Notes: generated by a model from the sequence alone, not told the origin. DNA of 64,000 bases from Moorella mulderi DSM 14980 (GCF_001594015.1 NZ_LTBC01000003.1:248001-312000), one strand, 5' to 3'; positions 25,755 to 34,580 are shown, numbered from the stretch's first letter. Numbers and translations are program-made.

Positions 25755-26042
25755 CTACTTAACCAGATATACTTTTACCAGTCCATAGAAAAAAGCTGCC
25801 TGGCCTATCCAGAAGGCAAATAGCCTCCACGTAAGCCGTGTTTCCATGGCCGCAATTCTGGCCTCAATATCCGCTTTCGTTTCTGCCAGCCGGCGTTCTA
25901 TCCGCTCAGCGACAAATTCTACAGTATCCTCTTTATTATTTTTCGCGCCGGCAGTTAGAAGGTTCCCCATTCCTAGCACCATCATCTCCGAGTTTTTACT
26001 GTAAAATCTCCGGGAGAGTATAATATTCATCCAATTTATCAC
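25755..26042 (-). CDS. Small coiled-coil protein with C-terminal membrane segment
   Basis: Up to 95 aa; the start is uncertain (GTG 26042, or ATG codons about 60-75 nt further in). The middle (ERIERRLAETKADIEARIAAMETRL) is a strong amphipathic helix, followed by one hydrophobic segment (LFAFWIGQAAFFYGLVKVYLV) ending the protein. This layout resembles DUF1640-like tail-anchored coiled-coil proteins, which are common and of unknown function. It is upstream of the HepT-MntA genes but not clearly part of that module. Confidence 0.6.
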   Translation of the reverse strand: MINWMNIILSRRFYSKNSEMMVLGMGNLLTAGAKNNKEDTVEFVAERIERRLAETKADIEARIAAMETRLTWRLFAFWIGQAAFFYGLVKVYLVK

Positions 26043-26090
26043 GCTCTTTGTTTTTAGTTTAGCATAATTTCTAGCGGAAGCAAATAACTA

Positions 26091-26128
26091 CAAAAAATAT
26101 AAAGAGCGGGCTTGAATACCCACTCTTT
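26091..26128 (-). terminator. Terminator of the AOR gene cluster
   Basis: A 10-bp stem with one non-Watson-Crick pair (26101-26110 with 26119-26128) precedes ATATTTTTTG on the minus strand. It is about 70 nt beyond the oxidoreductase stop. Confidence 0.75.
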
Positions 26129-26196
26129 AAGTTAACTACCGAGCCTAATCTCGCGAAACTTTCCGCTCCATGGGTTGAAAAACAGGTGCCCTCCTG

Positions 26197-27420
26197 CTAC
26201 CGCCCCACCATGGCCCAGGTGAAGCTGCCGTCCAGGAAACTGGCGACATATTTTTCCTTTATTTCCCGGCCGATGAGGGACTGGAAGCCCCCGGCACCCA
26301 GGGGTGGACCGACGGCGACCATACCGACCAGCCGCCGGCCCCGGAGGACGGCCTTGCGGTAGCAGGACCGCTTTTCGTCCAGGCTGGTCACCACCTCATA
26401 CCCCTCTCCCGGCGGGTTGACGATGCCGCCGCTGATGACCCCCAGGCCGCTGACCACCAGGGAATTCTGGCCAATACCGCCCCGGTAGGCCGTTTGGTGA
26501 CCGGCCATGTTGAGCCCGGCCAGGCGGCCCTGCTCTACGGCGTTGCCCCAGATGGCGTTGAGGCGCCGGTTTTGCCAGGCGCGGTCGTAGGCCTGGGCCA
26601 CGTCCCCGGCGGCGTAGATGCCGGGAATGCTTGTAGCCAGGTAATCATCCACCAGGACACCGCGGTCCACCTCTATCCCGCTGCCCTGCAGGAAGTCCAC
26701 ATTGGGCCGTACCCCTTTACCCACGACCACGACATCCGCCGGCACCGCAGCCCCGGAGCGCAAAACTACTCCCGTCACTTTTTCGTGCCCTTCCAGGGCG
26801 ATGACATCTTCCCGCAGGTGGATGGTAAAGCCGGCGGCAGCCATGGCCCGGCGCACCAGTTCCGCGCCGGTATCATCCAGGGCCTGGGAAAGGAGCCGCC
26901 CCGAGGACACTATCAGGCGCACTTTGAGACCCCTGGCATGCAGACCTTCAGCCGCCTTGAGGCCTACCAGGCCACCGCCGGCGACCACCGCCTGCCCCCC
27001 AGGCCGGGCGAATTTGCGGATGGCGGCAGCGTCGTCCAGGGTCCGCAGGGTAAAAACACCGGGCAGGTTGCTGCCGGGAACGTCAATTTGCTGTGGTGCC
27101 GCGCCGGTGGCTACCAGCAGGCGGTCATAATAAAGTTCTGCCCCGTCATCCAGGGTTACCAGCCGGCGCTGGATATCAATAGCGGTTGCCCGCCGGCCGG
27201 TGATAAGCTGAATCCGTTGCTCACTATACCACTCTTCACCCGCCAGCCAGAGCCTTTCCCGTGGGACCAGGCCGCCGAGGTAATAGGAGGTAAGGACGCG
27301 GGCGTAGTAAGGATAAGGTTCGTCGCCGGCAATGGTGATCTCCCCGGCCGGGTCGGCGCGGCGGACAGCCCGGGCCGCGGCCACCCCGGCAGCACTGTTG
27401 CCGATAATCAGATAGCGCAT
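26197..27420 (-). CDS. FAD-dependent NAD(P)H oxidoreductase
   Basis: 407 aa from ATG 27420 (GGAGG 8 nt upstream). FAD motif YLIIGNSAAGVAAARAVRR, the ATG motif LLVATGAAP, an NAD-binding GGGLVGLKAAE, and the C-terminal FAD motif GIYAAGDVAQ. It resembles the NirB N-terminal/rubredoxin-reductase type. As the last gene of the AOR cluster it probably moves electrons between ferredoxin or the AOR and NAD(P)H. The exact acceptor is unknown. Confidence 0.88.
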   Translation of the reverse strand: MRYLIIGNSAAGVAAARAVRRADPAGEITIAGDEPYPYYARVLTSYYLGGLVPRERLWLAGEEWYSEQRIQLITGRRATAIDIQRRLVTLDDGAELYYDRLLVATGAAPQQIDVPGSNLPGVFTLRTLDDAAAIRKFARPGGQAVVAGGGLVGLKAAEGLHARGLKVRLIVSSGRLLSQALDDTGAELVRRAMAAAGFTIHLREDVIALEGHEKVTGVVLRSGAAVPADVVVVGKGVRPNVDFLQGSGIEVDRGVLVDDYLATSIPGIYAAGDVAQAYDRAWQNRRLNAIWGNAVEQGRLAGLNMAGHQTAYRGGIGQNSLVVSGLGVISGGIVNPPGEGYEVVTSLDEKRSCYRKAVLRGRRLVGMVAVGPPLGAGGFQSLIGREIKEKYVASFLDGSFTWAMVGR

Positions 27421-27514
27421 TACGTTAGCCTCCAAGACAAGCTGGTGAGGATGATAACCTGCGCCCCCGAGCCCAGCATAGAAGAAGGCCCTGGAGCCCC
27501 GGACTCCCTTCTCC

Positions 27515-27784
27515 CTAGCCTCCGGCGGCGGGCGGTATTATGGTTACTTTGTCCCGCGGGCTTAAGGGAGTGGCCAACCCCTTAAGGAAGTTGATATTGC
27601 GGCCGTTCACCAGGATGGCTATGCCAGCCTTCAGCTTTCCCTCCGGGGTCATGAGTTCCCGGCGGAAAGTTTCCCCGTAACGGGAGATAAGGGCAGCCAG
27701 GAGCTGCTCGACGGTAGTTGCTTCTACATCTACCCGGCTTTCCCCGGCCGCCCGCTGTAAGAAACTAAGGAGTTCTACTTCCAT
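27515..27784 (-). CDS. MoaD/ThiS-like ubiquitin-fold sulfur carrier
   Basis: 89 aa beta-grasp protein ending in the required Gly-Gly (IIPPAAGG). It begins 3 nt after the AOR stop. MoaD-type proteins donate sulfur for the molybdopterin dithiolene; AOR-linked copies are thought to serve the tungsten cofactor. The C-terminal diglycine is intact. Confidence 0.88.
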   Translation of the reverse strand: MEVELLSFLQRAAGESRVDVEATTVEQLLAALISRYGETFRRELMTPEGKLKAGIAILVNGRNINFLKGLATPLSPRDKVTIIPPAAGG

Positions 27785-27787
27785 TCC

Positions 27788-29587
27788 TCACAGCCCCAGC
27801 CGTTCCCGGGTGGCTGCCGTTACCCGGCCTTCCTCGTCCCAGCCGCGCACCTGGTAGTATTCGGCCAGCATCTGCGCCAGGGCGGAAGTCTTACCCTTAG
27901 CCGGTCCTTCGGGCATGGGTTCCTCCAGGAGCCGCGGCGCCAAGTTATCGTCGGCTTTCGTTAGCCCCGCGGCAAAGTTGAAGAGCCGCTCCAGGTTGAA
28001 GATGCGCTCTCCGGCCAGGATGCCGCTGGCTTCGGTATAGGGCACGCCGGTGGCCGGGGCCAGCATGCTGACGACATCCGGCGCTCCCAGGGCGAAAGTG
28101 GTAAAGAGGCACATGCCGCTGGCATCCACCAGGGCGGTCAGGTCCTGGAAGGCTTTAACCAGGGCCGCCTTGCCCTCCGGGGACTGGGGGTCGGTCTGGA
28201 CGGGCACACCCATGACCTCGGAAGCTACGGTGTAGCCACGGACGTGACAGCCGCCGCGGTTGGATGTGGCATAATTCAGGCCGATGCCCTGGATGGCCCG
28301 CGGGTCATAGGCCGGGTATTCCTGCTTCTTGCTGCTCATGGAGAGCTCCGGGTGGCCGTAACGCTCTGCCAGGCGGTAAGAGCCCTCGGCCAGGAGGTCA
28401 CCGATGCCTTCGCGGTAACCCACCTTGCGGGCCGTCTCTACCAGTACGGCGGCGTTACCAAATTCCAGAGGCAGCTCAGTATCCTTCGCCGGCAGGTAAC
28501 CCTTCTCATAAAGCTCCATGGCACAGGCCAGGGTAGCGCCGAAGGAAATAGGATCGTACCCCAGCTCATTGGCCAGGTAATTAGCTTTGGTCACCGCCGC
28601 TAAGTCGTCTACACCGCAGTCAGCCCCCAGGGACCAGAGAGCTTCGTACTCCGGCCCTTCGCCGTGGCCGGCATAGGGGCCCCCTGGCACCAGGGTGGCG
28701 CGGCCGCAGGCGATGGGGCAGGCCAGGCAGCCCTTCTTGCGTACCAGGTAGTTCTCGGCCAGGGCCTCACCGCTGATCTTGCCCGCCCCGGCAAAAATGC
28801 CGGTCTGGAAGTTACGGGTCGGCAGGCCGCCGTGGGCGTTGATAACATTGACCAGCACGCCGGTACCATAGGTTGGGAGGCCGCCGTGGGTAACGTCGTT
28901 GGCCTTAATCTTGGCTAGGGCCGCCAGGACCGCATCCCGGAAGTCCGGCCCGTCGGCAACTTTAATGCCACCATGGCCGCGGACGGCGACGGCCTTCAGG
29001 TTCTTCGAGCCCATGACGGCGCCGACGCCCGAACGGCCGGCAGCCCGGTGCTTGTCATTGATAACGCAGGCAAAGCGAACCAGCTTTTCCCCCGCCGGGC
29101 CGATGCAGGCCACCCTGGCATTGGGGCAGGTGGCTGCTTTTATAGCATCTTCCGTCTCGTGGGTATTCTTACCCCACAGCTCCCCGGCCGGCCGCAGTTC
29201 ACAAGAGCCATCTTCAATCCAGAGGTAAACAGGTTCGGCTGCCTTGCCCTCAAAAATAATCCCGTCAAAGCCGGCATATTTCAGTTCGCCGCCAAAGTAG
29301 CCGCCGGAGCTGGAGGCAGCAATGGCTCCCGTAAGGGGCGACTTGGTGACGACGTTATAGCGGCTGCCGGAAATGGCCATGGTCCCGGTCAGGGGACCGG
29401 TCATAAAGATGAGCTTGTTTTCCGGTGCTAGAGGATCAACCTTAGGGTCAATTTCATCATAAAGGATCTTGCTGGCCAGGCCCCTGGCGCCGACATAATC
29501 CCGGGCCAGGGCAGGGTCTAACTTTTCAACCCGGCACTCGCCGCTGCTTAAATTAACCCTCAGCAGTTGGCCAATCCAGCCGTACAT
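27788..29587 (-). CDS. aor: Tungsten-type aldehyde:ferredoxin oxidoreductase
   Basis: 599 aa, full family length. The N-terminal domain binds the bis-pterin cofactor (GARGLASKILYDEI, SGRSGVGAVMGSKNLKAV). The [4Fe-4S] ligands are CLACPIAC in the middle and a later Cys (probably in SGMCLF). It reversibly oxidises aldehydes to carboxylic acids with ferredoxin; in acetogens it can reduce acids to aldehydes. Neighbours are a polyferredoxin gene (1 nt gap), MoaD and an FAD oxidoreductase, a compact electron-transfer operon. Confidence 0.94.
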   Translation of the reverse strand: MYGWIGQLLRVNLSSGECRVEKLDPALARDYVGARGLASKILYDEIDPKVDPLAPENKLIFMTGPLTGTMAISGSRYNVVTKSPLTGAIAASSSGGYFGGELKYAGFDGIIFEGKAAEPVYLWIEDGSCELRPAGELWGKNTHETEDAIKAATCPNARVACIGPAGEKLVRFACVINDKHRAAGRSGVGAVMGSKNLKAVAVRGHGGIKVADGPDFRDAVLAALAKIKANDVTHGGLPTYGTGVLVNVINAHGGLPTRNFQTGIFAGAGKISGEALAENYLVRKKGCLACPIACGRATLVPGGPYAGHGEGPEYEALWSLGADCGVDDLAAVTKANYLANELGYDPISFGATLACAMELYEKGYLPAKDTELPLEFGNAAVLVETARKVGYREGIGDLLAEGSYRLAERYGHPELSMSSKKQEYPAYDPRAIQGIGLNYATSNRGGCHVRGYTVASEVMGVPVQTDPQSPEGKAALVKAFQDLTALVDASGMCLFTTFALGAPDVVSMLAPATGVPYTEASGILAGERIFNLERLFNFAAGLTKADDNLAPRLLEEPMPEGPAKGKTSALAQMLAEYYQVRGWDEEGRVTAATRERLGL

Positions 29588-29588
29588 C

Positions 29589-30068
29589 TTAGACCACCTC
29601 CCGTAGAGCAGCCTGGACCCTGCGGGCTATTTGCAGCCGCTTGCCTAGGGCCTGGCCGGCCGGTTCTTTATACTCCAGGGCGCCCCAGGGGCAGTTCAGG
29701 ACGCACTCCGGCTCGCCCTGGCAGAGGTCGCATTTGACTACCTTCTGCTCCGCTACCGAATAATCAACCGCACCAAAGGGGCAGGCCATGATACACATGC
29801 GGCAGCCGATGCAGCGGTCCTCGTTAATCACCACAGCATTGGTTTTCTCATCACGGCTGATGGCCCCGGCCGGGCAGACGGCCTGGCAGGCTGGCTCATC
29901 ACAGTGCTGGCAGACTACCGGCAGGTAATAATCATCATCAAGGAAGGCTGCCACCGACAGCCGGGCTGCCGCCGGGTTGAATTCCCCGGTATGTTTTAAG
30001 GAACAGGCCAGTTCACAGCGGCGGCAGGCAGTGCACTTGTCCTGATCTACGACCAGTACCTTGGCCAA
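29589..30068 (-). CDS. Four-cluster polyferredoxin (AOR partner)
   Basis: About 159 aa from TTG 30068, chosen because AAAGGAGG lies just upstream; the ATG at 30098 would include the ribosome site. Four Cys groups, CTACRRCELAC, CQHCDEPACQAVC, CIGCRMCIMAC and CDLCQGEPECVLNC, could hold four [4Fe-4S] clusters, as in HycB/DMSO reductase-B type proteins. It probably takes electrons from AOR to ferredoxin or the FAD oxidoreductase. Confidence 0.9.
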   Translation of the reverse strand: MAKVLVVDQDKCTACRRCELACSLKHTGEFNPAAARLSVAAFLDDDYYLPVVCQHCDEPACQAVCPAGAISRDEKTNAVVINEDRCIGCRMCIMACPFGAVDYSVAEQKVVKCDLCQGEPECVLNCPWGALEYKEPAGQALGKRLQIARRVQAALREVV

Positions 30069-30196
30069 AATAATTCCTCCTTTCGCGATTTTCAGCATAT
30101 ATTCGTCATTTTTTGCGACATCCCTGTGGCATCACCCCCTCTCGAGGCCTTTTTTCCCGAAAATAACTCTTTCGCGGGCCGGTGTTATTTACGCAG

Positions 30197-30340
30197 TAAA
30201 ACAAAAAGGTACTCCCTCCTCACAAGAGTACCTTCCTTTGCCCAATAGCAGGTCAAGGGATTGCTCCCCGGCCCTGACGTTTGCCCTTCCCGGAGGGAAG
30301 CGGCAACTCGGAAGTAAGCTAATCCACTTGTTTAGTTTAT
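30197..30340 (-). promoter_or_regulatory. Structured leader with attenuator-like terminator before the AOR operon
   Basis: On the minus strand, between xpt and the ferredoxin gene, hairpins are formed by CTTCCC/GGGAAG and GTCAGGG/CCCTTGAC, followed by a 9-bp stem (AAGGTACTC, 30206-30234) with TTTTTGTTTT after it. That last element is a clear intrinsic terminator 130 nt before the TTG start. It could simply end xpt, or be the expression platform of a Moco/Tuco-type riboswitch, known ahead of such genes. I could not confirm a riboswitch consensus by eye. Confidence 0.5.
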
Positions 30341-30383
30341 ATCTTCGCCGCCCGGTAAAAAAATCCTGCTAACTTGTGTAAAA

Positions 30384-30965
30384 TTAATTTAAAAATTCAA
30401 CTTGCCCCCCGGCCAGGCTGCCGATCTGCACCAGGGACTCCACCCGGATGCCCTGCTCCCGCAAAGTCTCGCCGCCACTCTGGAAGACCTTTTCAATGAC
30501 AGTACCGATACCCACCAGGGTGGCCCCGGCCTGGTCGATAATCTTTAACAATCCCCTGGCCGCCTCCCCGGAGGCCAGGAAGTCATCGATAATCAGCACC
30601 CGGTCTTCCGGTCCCAGGTAACTGCCGGCCACTACTATGTCTATGACCTCCTCTTTGGTAAAAGAACGCACCCGGCCGCAGTAAGTATCACCTTCCATGG
30701 TGGAAGGCTGCTTTTTTTTAGCAAAAACCACCGGTACCTTGAGGCAGAGGCCCGTCATCAAGGCTACGGCTATCCCGGAAGCTTCCACCGTCAGGACCTT
30801 GGTTATACCGCTGCCGGCAAACCGGCAGGCAAACTCCTCACCAACTTTTAACATTAGGATAGGGTCAATCTGGTGGTTTAAAAAGGAATCTACCTTCAAA
30901 ATATCGTCGGAAATAACCCGCCCTTCCTGGCGGATTTTTTCTTTTAACAATTCCACAACAGACAA
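30384..30965 (-). CDS. xpt: Xanthine phosphoribosyltransferase
   Basis: 193 aa, the exact family size. The PRPP-binding motif is VLIIDDFLASGEAARG; VLTVEASGIAVALMTG and KVPVVFAKKKQPS are typical of Xpt. It converts xanthine and PRPP to XMP in purine salvage. TTG start with GGAGGAG about 12 nt upstream. I looked for a purine riboswitch in the short leader and see none. Confidence 0.93.
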   Translation of the reverse strand: MSVVELLKEKIRQEGRVISDDILKVDSFLNHQIDPILMLKVGEEFACRFAGSGITKVLTVEASGIAVALMTGLCLKVPVVFAKKKQPSTMEGDTYCGRVRSFTKEEVIDIVVAGSYLGPEDRVLIIDDFLASGEAARGLLKIIDQAGATLVGIGTVIEKVFQSGGETLREQGIRVESLVQIGSLAGGQVEFLN

Positions 30966-31014
30966 AGCTTCTTTGCTCCTCCCCCTGCTCGTTGAACGTT
31001 ATTACGATAATGCT

Positions 31015-31043
31015 ATTATAGCGTAAGCCGGGCCAAATGAGAA
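31015..31043 (-). promoter_or_regulatory. Probable sigma-A promoter of xpt
   Basis: TATAAT (31015-31020) with TTCTCA 17 nt upstream on the minus strand. The -10 box is perfect and the -35 box matches at 4 of 6 positions. It lies about 50 nt before the xpt start. Confidence 0.55.
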
Positions 31044-31191
31044 GGTTGTTCGGCAGGAAAAGCCGGGCAAAAGCAACGAACTTTGCTGGATTTGAATAAA
31101 GCCTTGTTACCTGCCTGTAAGCCTGATATAATTATCCAGAACGCCAGCAGATACCAGCGGGTAGAACCCACCTGAGGAGGAGAAACCTGCC

Positions 31192-31797
31192 TTGACGAAT
31201 CTTTTAGCGCCGGTTTTTCATGCCATTACGGAGTTCATTGCCAGCCTCGGCTATACAGGTATAGCCATAGGTATGGCCATTGAAAGCGCCTGCATACCTC
31301 TCCCCAGCGAAATTATCCTGCCCTTTGGCGGTTACCTGGTAAGCACCGGCCAGCTCAGTTTCTGGGGTACCGTCCTGGCCGGTACCATTGGCGGTACCAT
31401 TGGTTCCATTATCGCCTACTTTGTGGGTCTCTGGGGCGGTCGCCCTTTCTTAAGAAAGTATGGCCGCTATTTCTTTTTCTCCGAAAAAGAATTCGCCGTA
31501 GCGGAAAAATGGTTTCAGCGCTACGGCGAAGCAACCGTCTTCTTTACCAGGCTGATGCCCGTCATCCGGACCTTTATTTCCCTGCCGGCCGGCATTGCCG
31601 CCATGCCCTTTGGCCGCTTTGTCATTTATACCTTCCTGGGCTCCTTGCCCTGGTCCATCTTCCTGGTCTACGCCGGCCGCCAGCTGGGGGCCAACTGGGA
31701 AGCCCTGGGTCCCCTTTTCCACCGCTTTGATGTGGTTATCGTCGCAGGCCTCATCCTGCTAGTGTTCCTTTACTGGCGGCGGCACCGGAAACGGTAG
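31192..31797 (+). CDS. DedA-family membrane protein
   Basis: 201 aa integral membrane protein with about five hydrophobic segments. Signatures: SACIPLPSEIILPFGGYLV, GTIGSIIAYFVGLWGG, and FFTRLMPVIRTFISLPAGIAAMPFGRF, holding the conserved Glu and Arg of the family. DedA proteins are proton-linked lipid or undecaprenyl-phosphate flippases/transporters. TTG start behind GAGGAGGAG. The 3' end overlaps the convergent SLH gene by 39 bp. Only plus-strand gene in this part of the window. Confidence 0.92.
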   Translation: MTNLLAPVFHAITEFIASLGYTGIAIGMAIESACIPLPSEIILPFGGYLVSTGQLSFWGTVLAGTIGGTIGSIIAYFVGLWGGRPFLRKYGRYFFFSEKEFAVAEKWFQRYGEATVFFTRLMPVIRTFISLPAGIAAMPFGRFVIYTFLGSLPWSIFLVYAGRQLGANWEALGPLFHRFDVVIVAGLILLVFLYWRRHRKR

Positions 31798-33057
31798 GTT
31801 AATCTTAATGGCCTGATAGGTATAACTGTCTACCTGGTAGCGCATCTCCATGGCCGCCATAGGTGCCGGCTGCCCCCGGTAAGCAGGAGCAAAGGCCAGG
31901 ATGAGGTTAATAACGCTCCTGACGGGTAAAAAGGTTTGGGGATTAATGTAAACTAAACCCCAGTAAGAGAAGGAACGGACAAGTTTGCCAGGCGGGTTCA
32001 GGTAGGCTTCCAGGCCCTCGCCCAGGGCTGCCGGCGGTAAGAGGCCGGTAACACTCCCGGGTGTATTGAGGCGGGTATAAAAACTGATCCCCAGGACCTC
32101 CTGGCCTGCAACTTTGGTTACTCCCAGGAAGCGATAGTGCAAGTAGGGAAAGATTCCTGCCGGCAACCCCAGGTTTTGCTGCTGGCGCATTAAGAGGGTA
32201 ACATCGGGAGCCAGGTTTAACTGCTGCCAGTCACCGGGCTGGCCCGGAGCCTCTGTAACCCGGCGGTACAGGCTGCCATTGCTAACAACCTGTTCTACGC
32301 GCAGGGTCTTACGGCTTTCCAGTTCCAGCTCAGCAACCTGGTGCATTTGCCCCGGCAGGAGAAGTTCATTGAGAACCTCTCCCTTAATTGCCAGCCGGTC
32401 CAGTTCCATCGTAGCCGGCAAACCCGGCCGGCTGTGAAATTTAATACTGGCCTCACCCCGGGTAGCAATACCCTGCTGCCGGGCCAGGGCCTGGCGGCAT
32501 TTATCCATCAGATCTTTCGCCCTGGGGTCTGAGCTAAAGACTTCTGCCAGCCAGCCAGCCGCTGCTGCCGGTTCCAGGACGGCCATTGGTCCCCCCGGCG
32601 GCAGTAACCCCTGGCGCTGGAAAAAGGCATACTGGTTGAAGCCGTAGGGTATATCCCCCGGTTGCAGTGCGGTAGCGGGCGAACTGATCTCATTGGGTAA
32701 CCCCAGGACCCGGGCGGTGAGAATAACAGCCTCCAGGGTGGTTATCTCCTGGTCGGGACGCAGGGTGCCGTTGGGATAGCCATGGATCATCCCCTCCTGC
32801 CAGAGGGCCTTTAAAGCCGGTGCATACCAGCTACCGGCCGGGACGTCTCCGGGCAGGTTGTCGCCAGCAGCCTCACTTTTAATCTGAGCCGCTGCCGCCA
32901 GCATAACGGCAAAACCGCCCCGGGTTAATGCTGCTGCCCTGGCCTGTTCAGGCGGCAACAGGGCCAGCAGTGAGCTCGCCGCCGGCCCGGCCCAGGCCGT
33001 TCCCCACGGCAGGAGCAGGAAAAACATGATTAGCCCGGCCAAACTAGCTTTCCGCAT
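31759..33057 (-). CDS. Secreted protein with S-layer homology region
   Basis: 432 aa from ATG 33057 (GGGAGGGGAG upstream). A clear signal peptide (MRKASLAGLIMFFLLLPWGTAWA) is followed by one SLH-like module (about 65-130): DNLPGDVPAGSWYAPALKALWQEGMIHGYPNGTLRPDQEITTLEA is split across it, and a second, weaker one may follow. The remainder is a beta-rich extracellular region with no recognised domain. SLH modules anchor proteins to pyruvylated secondary wall polymers. Likely a cell-surface protein. Confidence 0.78.
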   Translation of the reverse strand: MRKASLAGLIMFFLLLPWGTAWAGPAASSLLALLPPEQARAAALTRGGFAVMLAAAAQIKSEAAGDNLPGDVPAGSWYAPALKALWQEGMIHGYPNGTLRPDQEITTLEAVILTARVLGLPNEISSPATALQPGDIPYGFNQYAFFQRQGLLPPGGPMAVLEPAAAAGWLAEVFSSDPRAKDLMDKCRQALARQQGIATRGEASIKFHSRPGLPATMELDRLAIKGEVLNELLLPGQMHQVAELELESRKTLRVEQVVSNGSLYRRVTEAPGQPGDWQQLNLAPDVTLLMRQQQNLGLPAGIFPYLHYRFLGVTKVAGQEVLGISFYTRLNTPGSVTGLLPPAALGEGLEAYLNPPGKLVRSFSYWGLVYINPQTFLPVRSVINLILAFAPAYRGQPAPMAAMEMRYQVDSYTYQAIKINLPFPVPPPVKEH

Positions 33058-33131
33058 TTTCTCCCCTCCCGCAAAAATAACTTTGTCACAGGCTGGCATT
33101 GTCTAGCTCGCACCAAAGTCCTCGCGGAGCG

Positions 33132-33314
33132 CCCAGCACTCAACTCGTTTGTAATAGGTGTCTCTTCGCGAACAAAACCGTTGCGAGTTGAGTGCTGGGT
33201 CAGCCTCGGGCTCGGGCGCCCAGCACTCACTAAACTCAGGTACCTCCAAAGGTAGTGCGACTGCATAAACCGAAGAACTGGTTACTGTAACTTGGTTACT
33301 GTGAGTGCTGGGCG
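33132..33314. repeat. Two consecutive long inverted repeats sharing a core
   Basis: First pair: CCCAGCACTCAACTCG (33132-33147) and its exact 16-nt complement (33184-33199). Second pair: CGCCCAGCACTCAC (33217-33230) and its exact complement (33301-33314). Both share the CCCAGCACTCA core, so two potential stem-loops with 36- and 70-nt loops sit side by side. The 500-nt gap around them (33058-33580) otherwise holds no convincing gene. They may be remnants of small mobile or REP-like elements. Confidence 0.6.
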
Positions 33315-33519
33315 GCCTATTCGGCGTCCTTGCCTTTAGAATCCGGCCGCAGGCCTCTCTGTCCTCGGCCCCGCTTATCATCCCTCGGCTTCGCCAGGAC
33401 CGCTTCGCCGCTCGGTAGAAGCTCGCTCGCTTCAGACAAATGCCAGCCCGCAATTTTTATGCTTTCGATGGTTGTGACTCCATTTAATTCCTATTATACT
33501 ATATCTTACCATTTTGCGC

Positions 33520-33553
33520 CAACAAAAAAACAGGTATCTCAAAAAGATACCTG
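33520..33553 (-). terminator. Terminator of the PspA operon
   Basis: A 9-bp stem CAGGTATCT and complement (33531-33539, 33545-33553) is followed on the minus strand by TTTTTTTGTTGG. It lies 28 nt beyond the PspAA stop. Confidence 0.85.
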
Positions 33554-33580
33554 CCTGCCTTTCAGCGCCTATATTTTAGC

Positions 33581-33859
33581 TTAACTCAGCTGCCGCGGGT
33601 AACCGGCAAAGAGGCTCCGGGCCTCTTCAAAGGTGGTGTCCGGTGCCGGCAGGATGAGATCCGATTCTACCAGTTCGGTATCGGGAATGCGGCTGCCCCG
33701 GCCGCGGATCAAGGCCAGGACCTCCCGGAAATTAGTATCATATTCCTCCCGGTTACCTGCCGCCAGGGCATCCAGCAGCCTGTCATCCAAACGGTCGAGT
33801 TCGCTCAAGGCCTCCCCTTCCAGCCGGTACTGACCTTCCGTTAAAATGCGGATAATCAA
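33581..33859 (-). CDS. PspAA-like small protein
   Basis: 92 aa, matching the PspA-associated family PspAA: MIIRILTEGQYRLEGEALSELDRLDDRL, then an acidic tail with ESDLILPAPDTTFEEARSLF. Its start overlaps the end of pspA by 4 nt. PspAA proteins occur only beside PspA and are thought to modulate it; the biochemical role is not known. Confidence 0.83.
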   Translation of the reverse strand: MIIRILTEGQYRLEGEALSELDRLDDRLLDALAAGNREEYDTNFREVLALIRGRGSRIPDTELVESDLILPAPDTTFEEARSLFAGYPRQLS

Positions 33860-34557
33860 GCTTTGCCCACCTCTTTCTTCAAGCGTTCCAGTTCCGCCTG
33901 GACCTGGCTGGCAGCGCTGGCCTGCTTCAATTCCCTCTCCAGGGGATCGGCCGTTTGCAGGGCGTCTTCCAGCACTCCGGAATTTACCAGTTCGTCAATG
34001 GCTGCCGCCCGGGCCCGCATTTGCTCAGTTTTTTCTTCGGCCCGCTGGATGGCCAGGGAGACGTCGGCCAGCTCTTCCGACAGGCCGGTAGCCGCTTCCC
34101 CGATTTTGACCTGGGCCTGGGCCGCCGAATACTGGGCCTTGATTATTTCTTTCTTGGTCCGGAAGGCCTCTACCTTGGCCTGGAGTTTGGCCTCCACGGC
34201 AGCCAGTTTGGCCTGTTCGGCCTCCAGCCCTTTAATCTGCTCTTCCAGGCCATCCAGCTGCTGCTGGATGGCTGCTTTCCGCTCCAGGGCGGTGGTGGCC
34301 AGGTCCTCCCGTCCCAGCTGCAGGGCCTGGCGGGCCTGTTCTTCCAGCTTTTTCTGGCTATCCTTCAGCTTGACGGCCTGGAGTTCCAGGCGTTTTTTGG
34401 AAGCAACGACATCAGCCAGGTTACGTTTGACGTTCTGGAGCATTTCCAGCTGGCGGTTGTAGGAATATTCCAGGGTTTCCTGGGGGTTTTCTACCTGATC
34501 GAGGATCTTATTCATCTTGGATTTGAAAATTGTCGACATACGCGACAGGATGCCCAT
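33856..34557 (-). CDS. pspA: PspA/IM30-family membrane-stress protein
   Basis: 233 aa from ATG 34557 (AAAGGAG upstream). Start GILSRMSTIFKSKMNKILDQVENPQETLEYSY is the amphipathic membrane-binding helix and helix 2 of PspA/Vipp1; the rest is a long alpha-helical hairpin rich in Gln/Lys/Glu. It assembles on the inner face of damaged membranes (ESCRT-III-like). Neighbours PspAB, PspAA and HtpX show a Firmicute/actinobacterial type Psp system, without PspBC/PspF. Confidence 0.93.
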   Translation of the reverse strand: MGILSRMSTIFKSKMNKILDQVENPQETLEYSYNRQLEMLQNVKRNLADVVASKKRLELQAVKLKDSQKKLEEQARQALQLGREDLATTALERKAAIQQQLDGLEEQIKGLEAEQAKLAAVEAKLQAKVEAFRTKKEIIKAQYSAAQAQVKIGEAATGLSEELADVSLAIQRAEEKTEQMRARAAAIDELVNSGVLEDALQTADPLERELKQASAASQVQAELERLKKEVGKA

Positions 34558-34580
34558 AGTACAAAAGCTCCTTTCGTGGG

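Noticed and set aside
26494-27585. 363-aa plus-strand ORF opposite the FAD oxidoreductase
   Set aside because: It is antisense to a clear FAD/NAD-binding protein, rich in Gly/Pro as expected for a shadow frame, and spans the gene boundary.
30966-31191. Possible purine riboswitch in front of xpt
   Set aside because: The leader from the -10 box to the start is only about 40 nt and contains no three-way-junction consensus.
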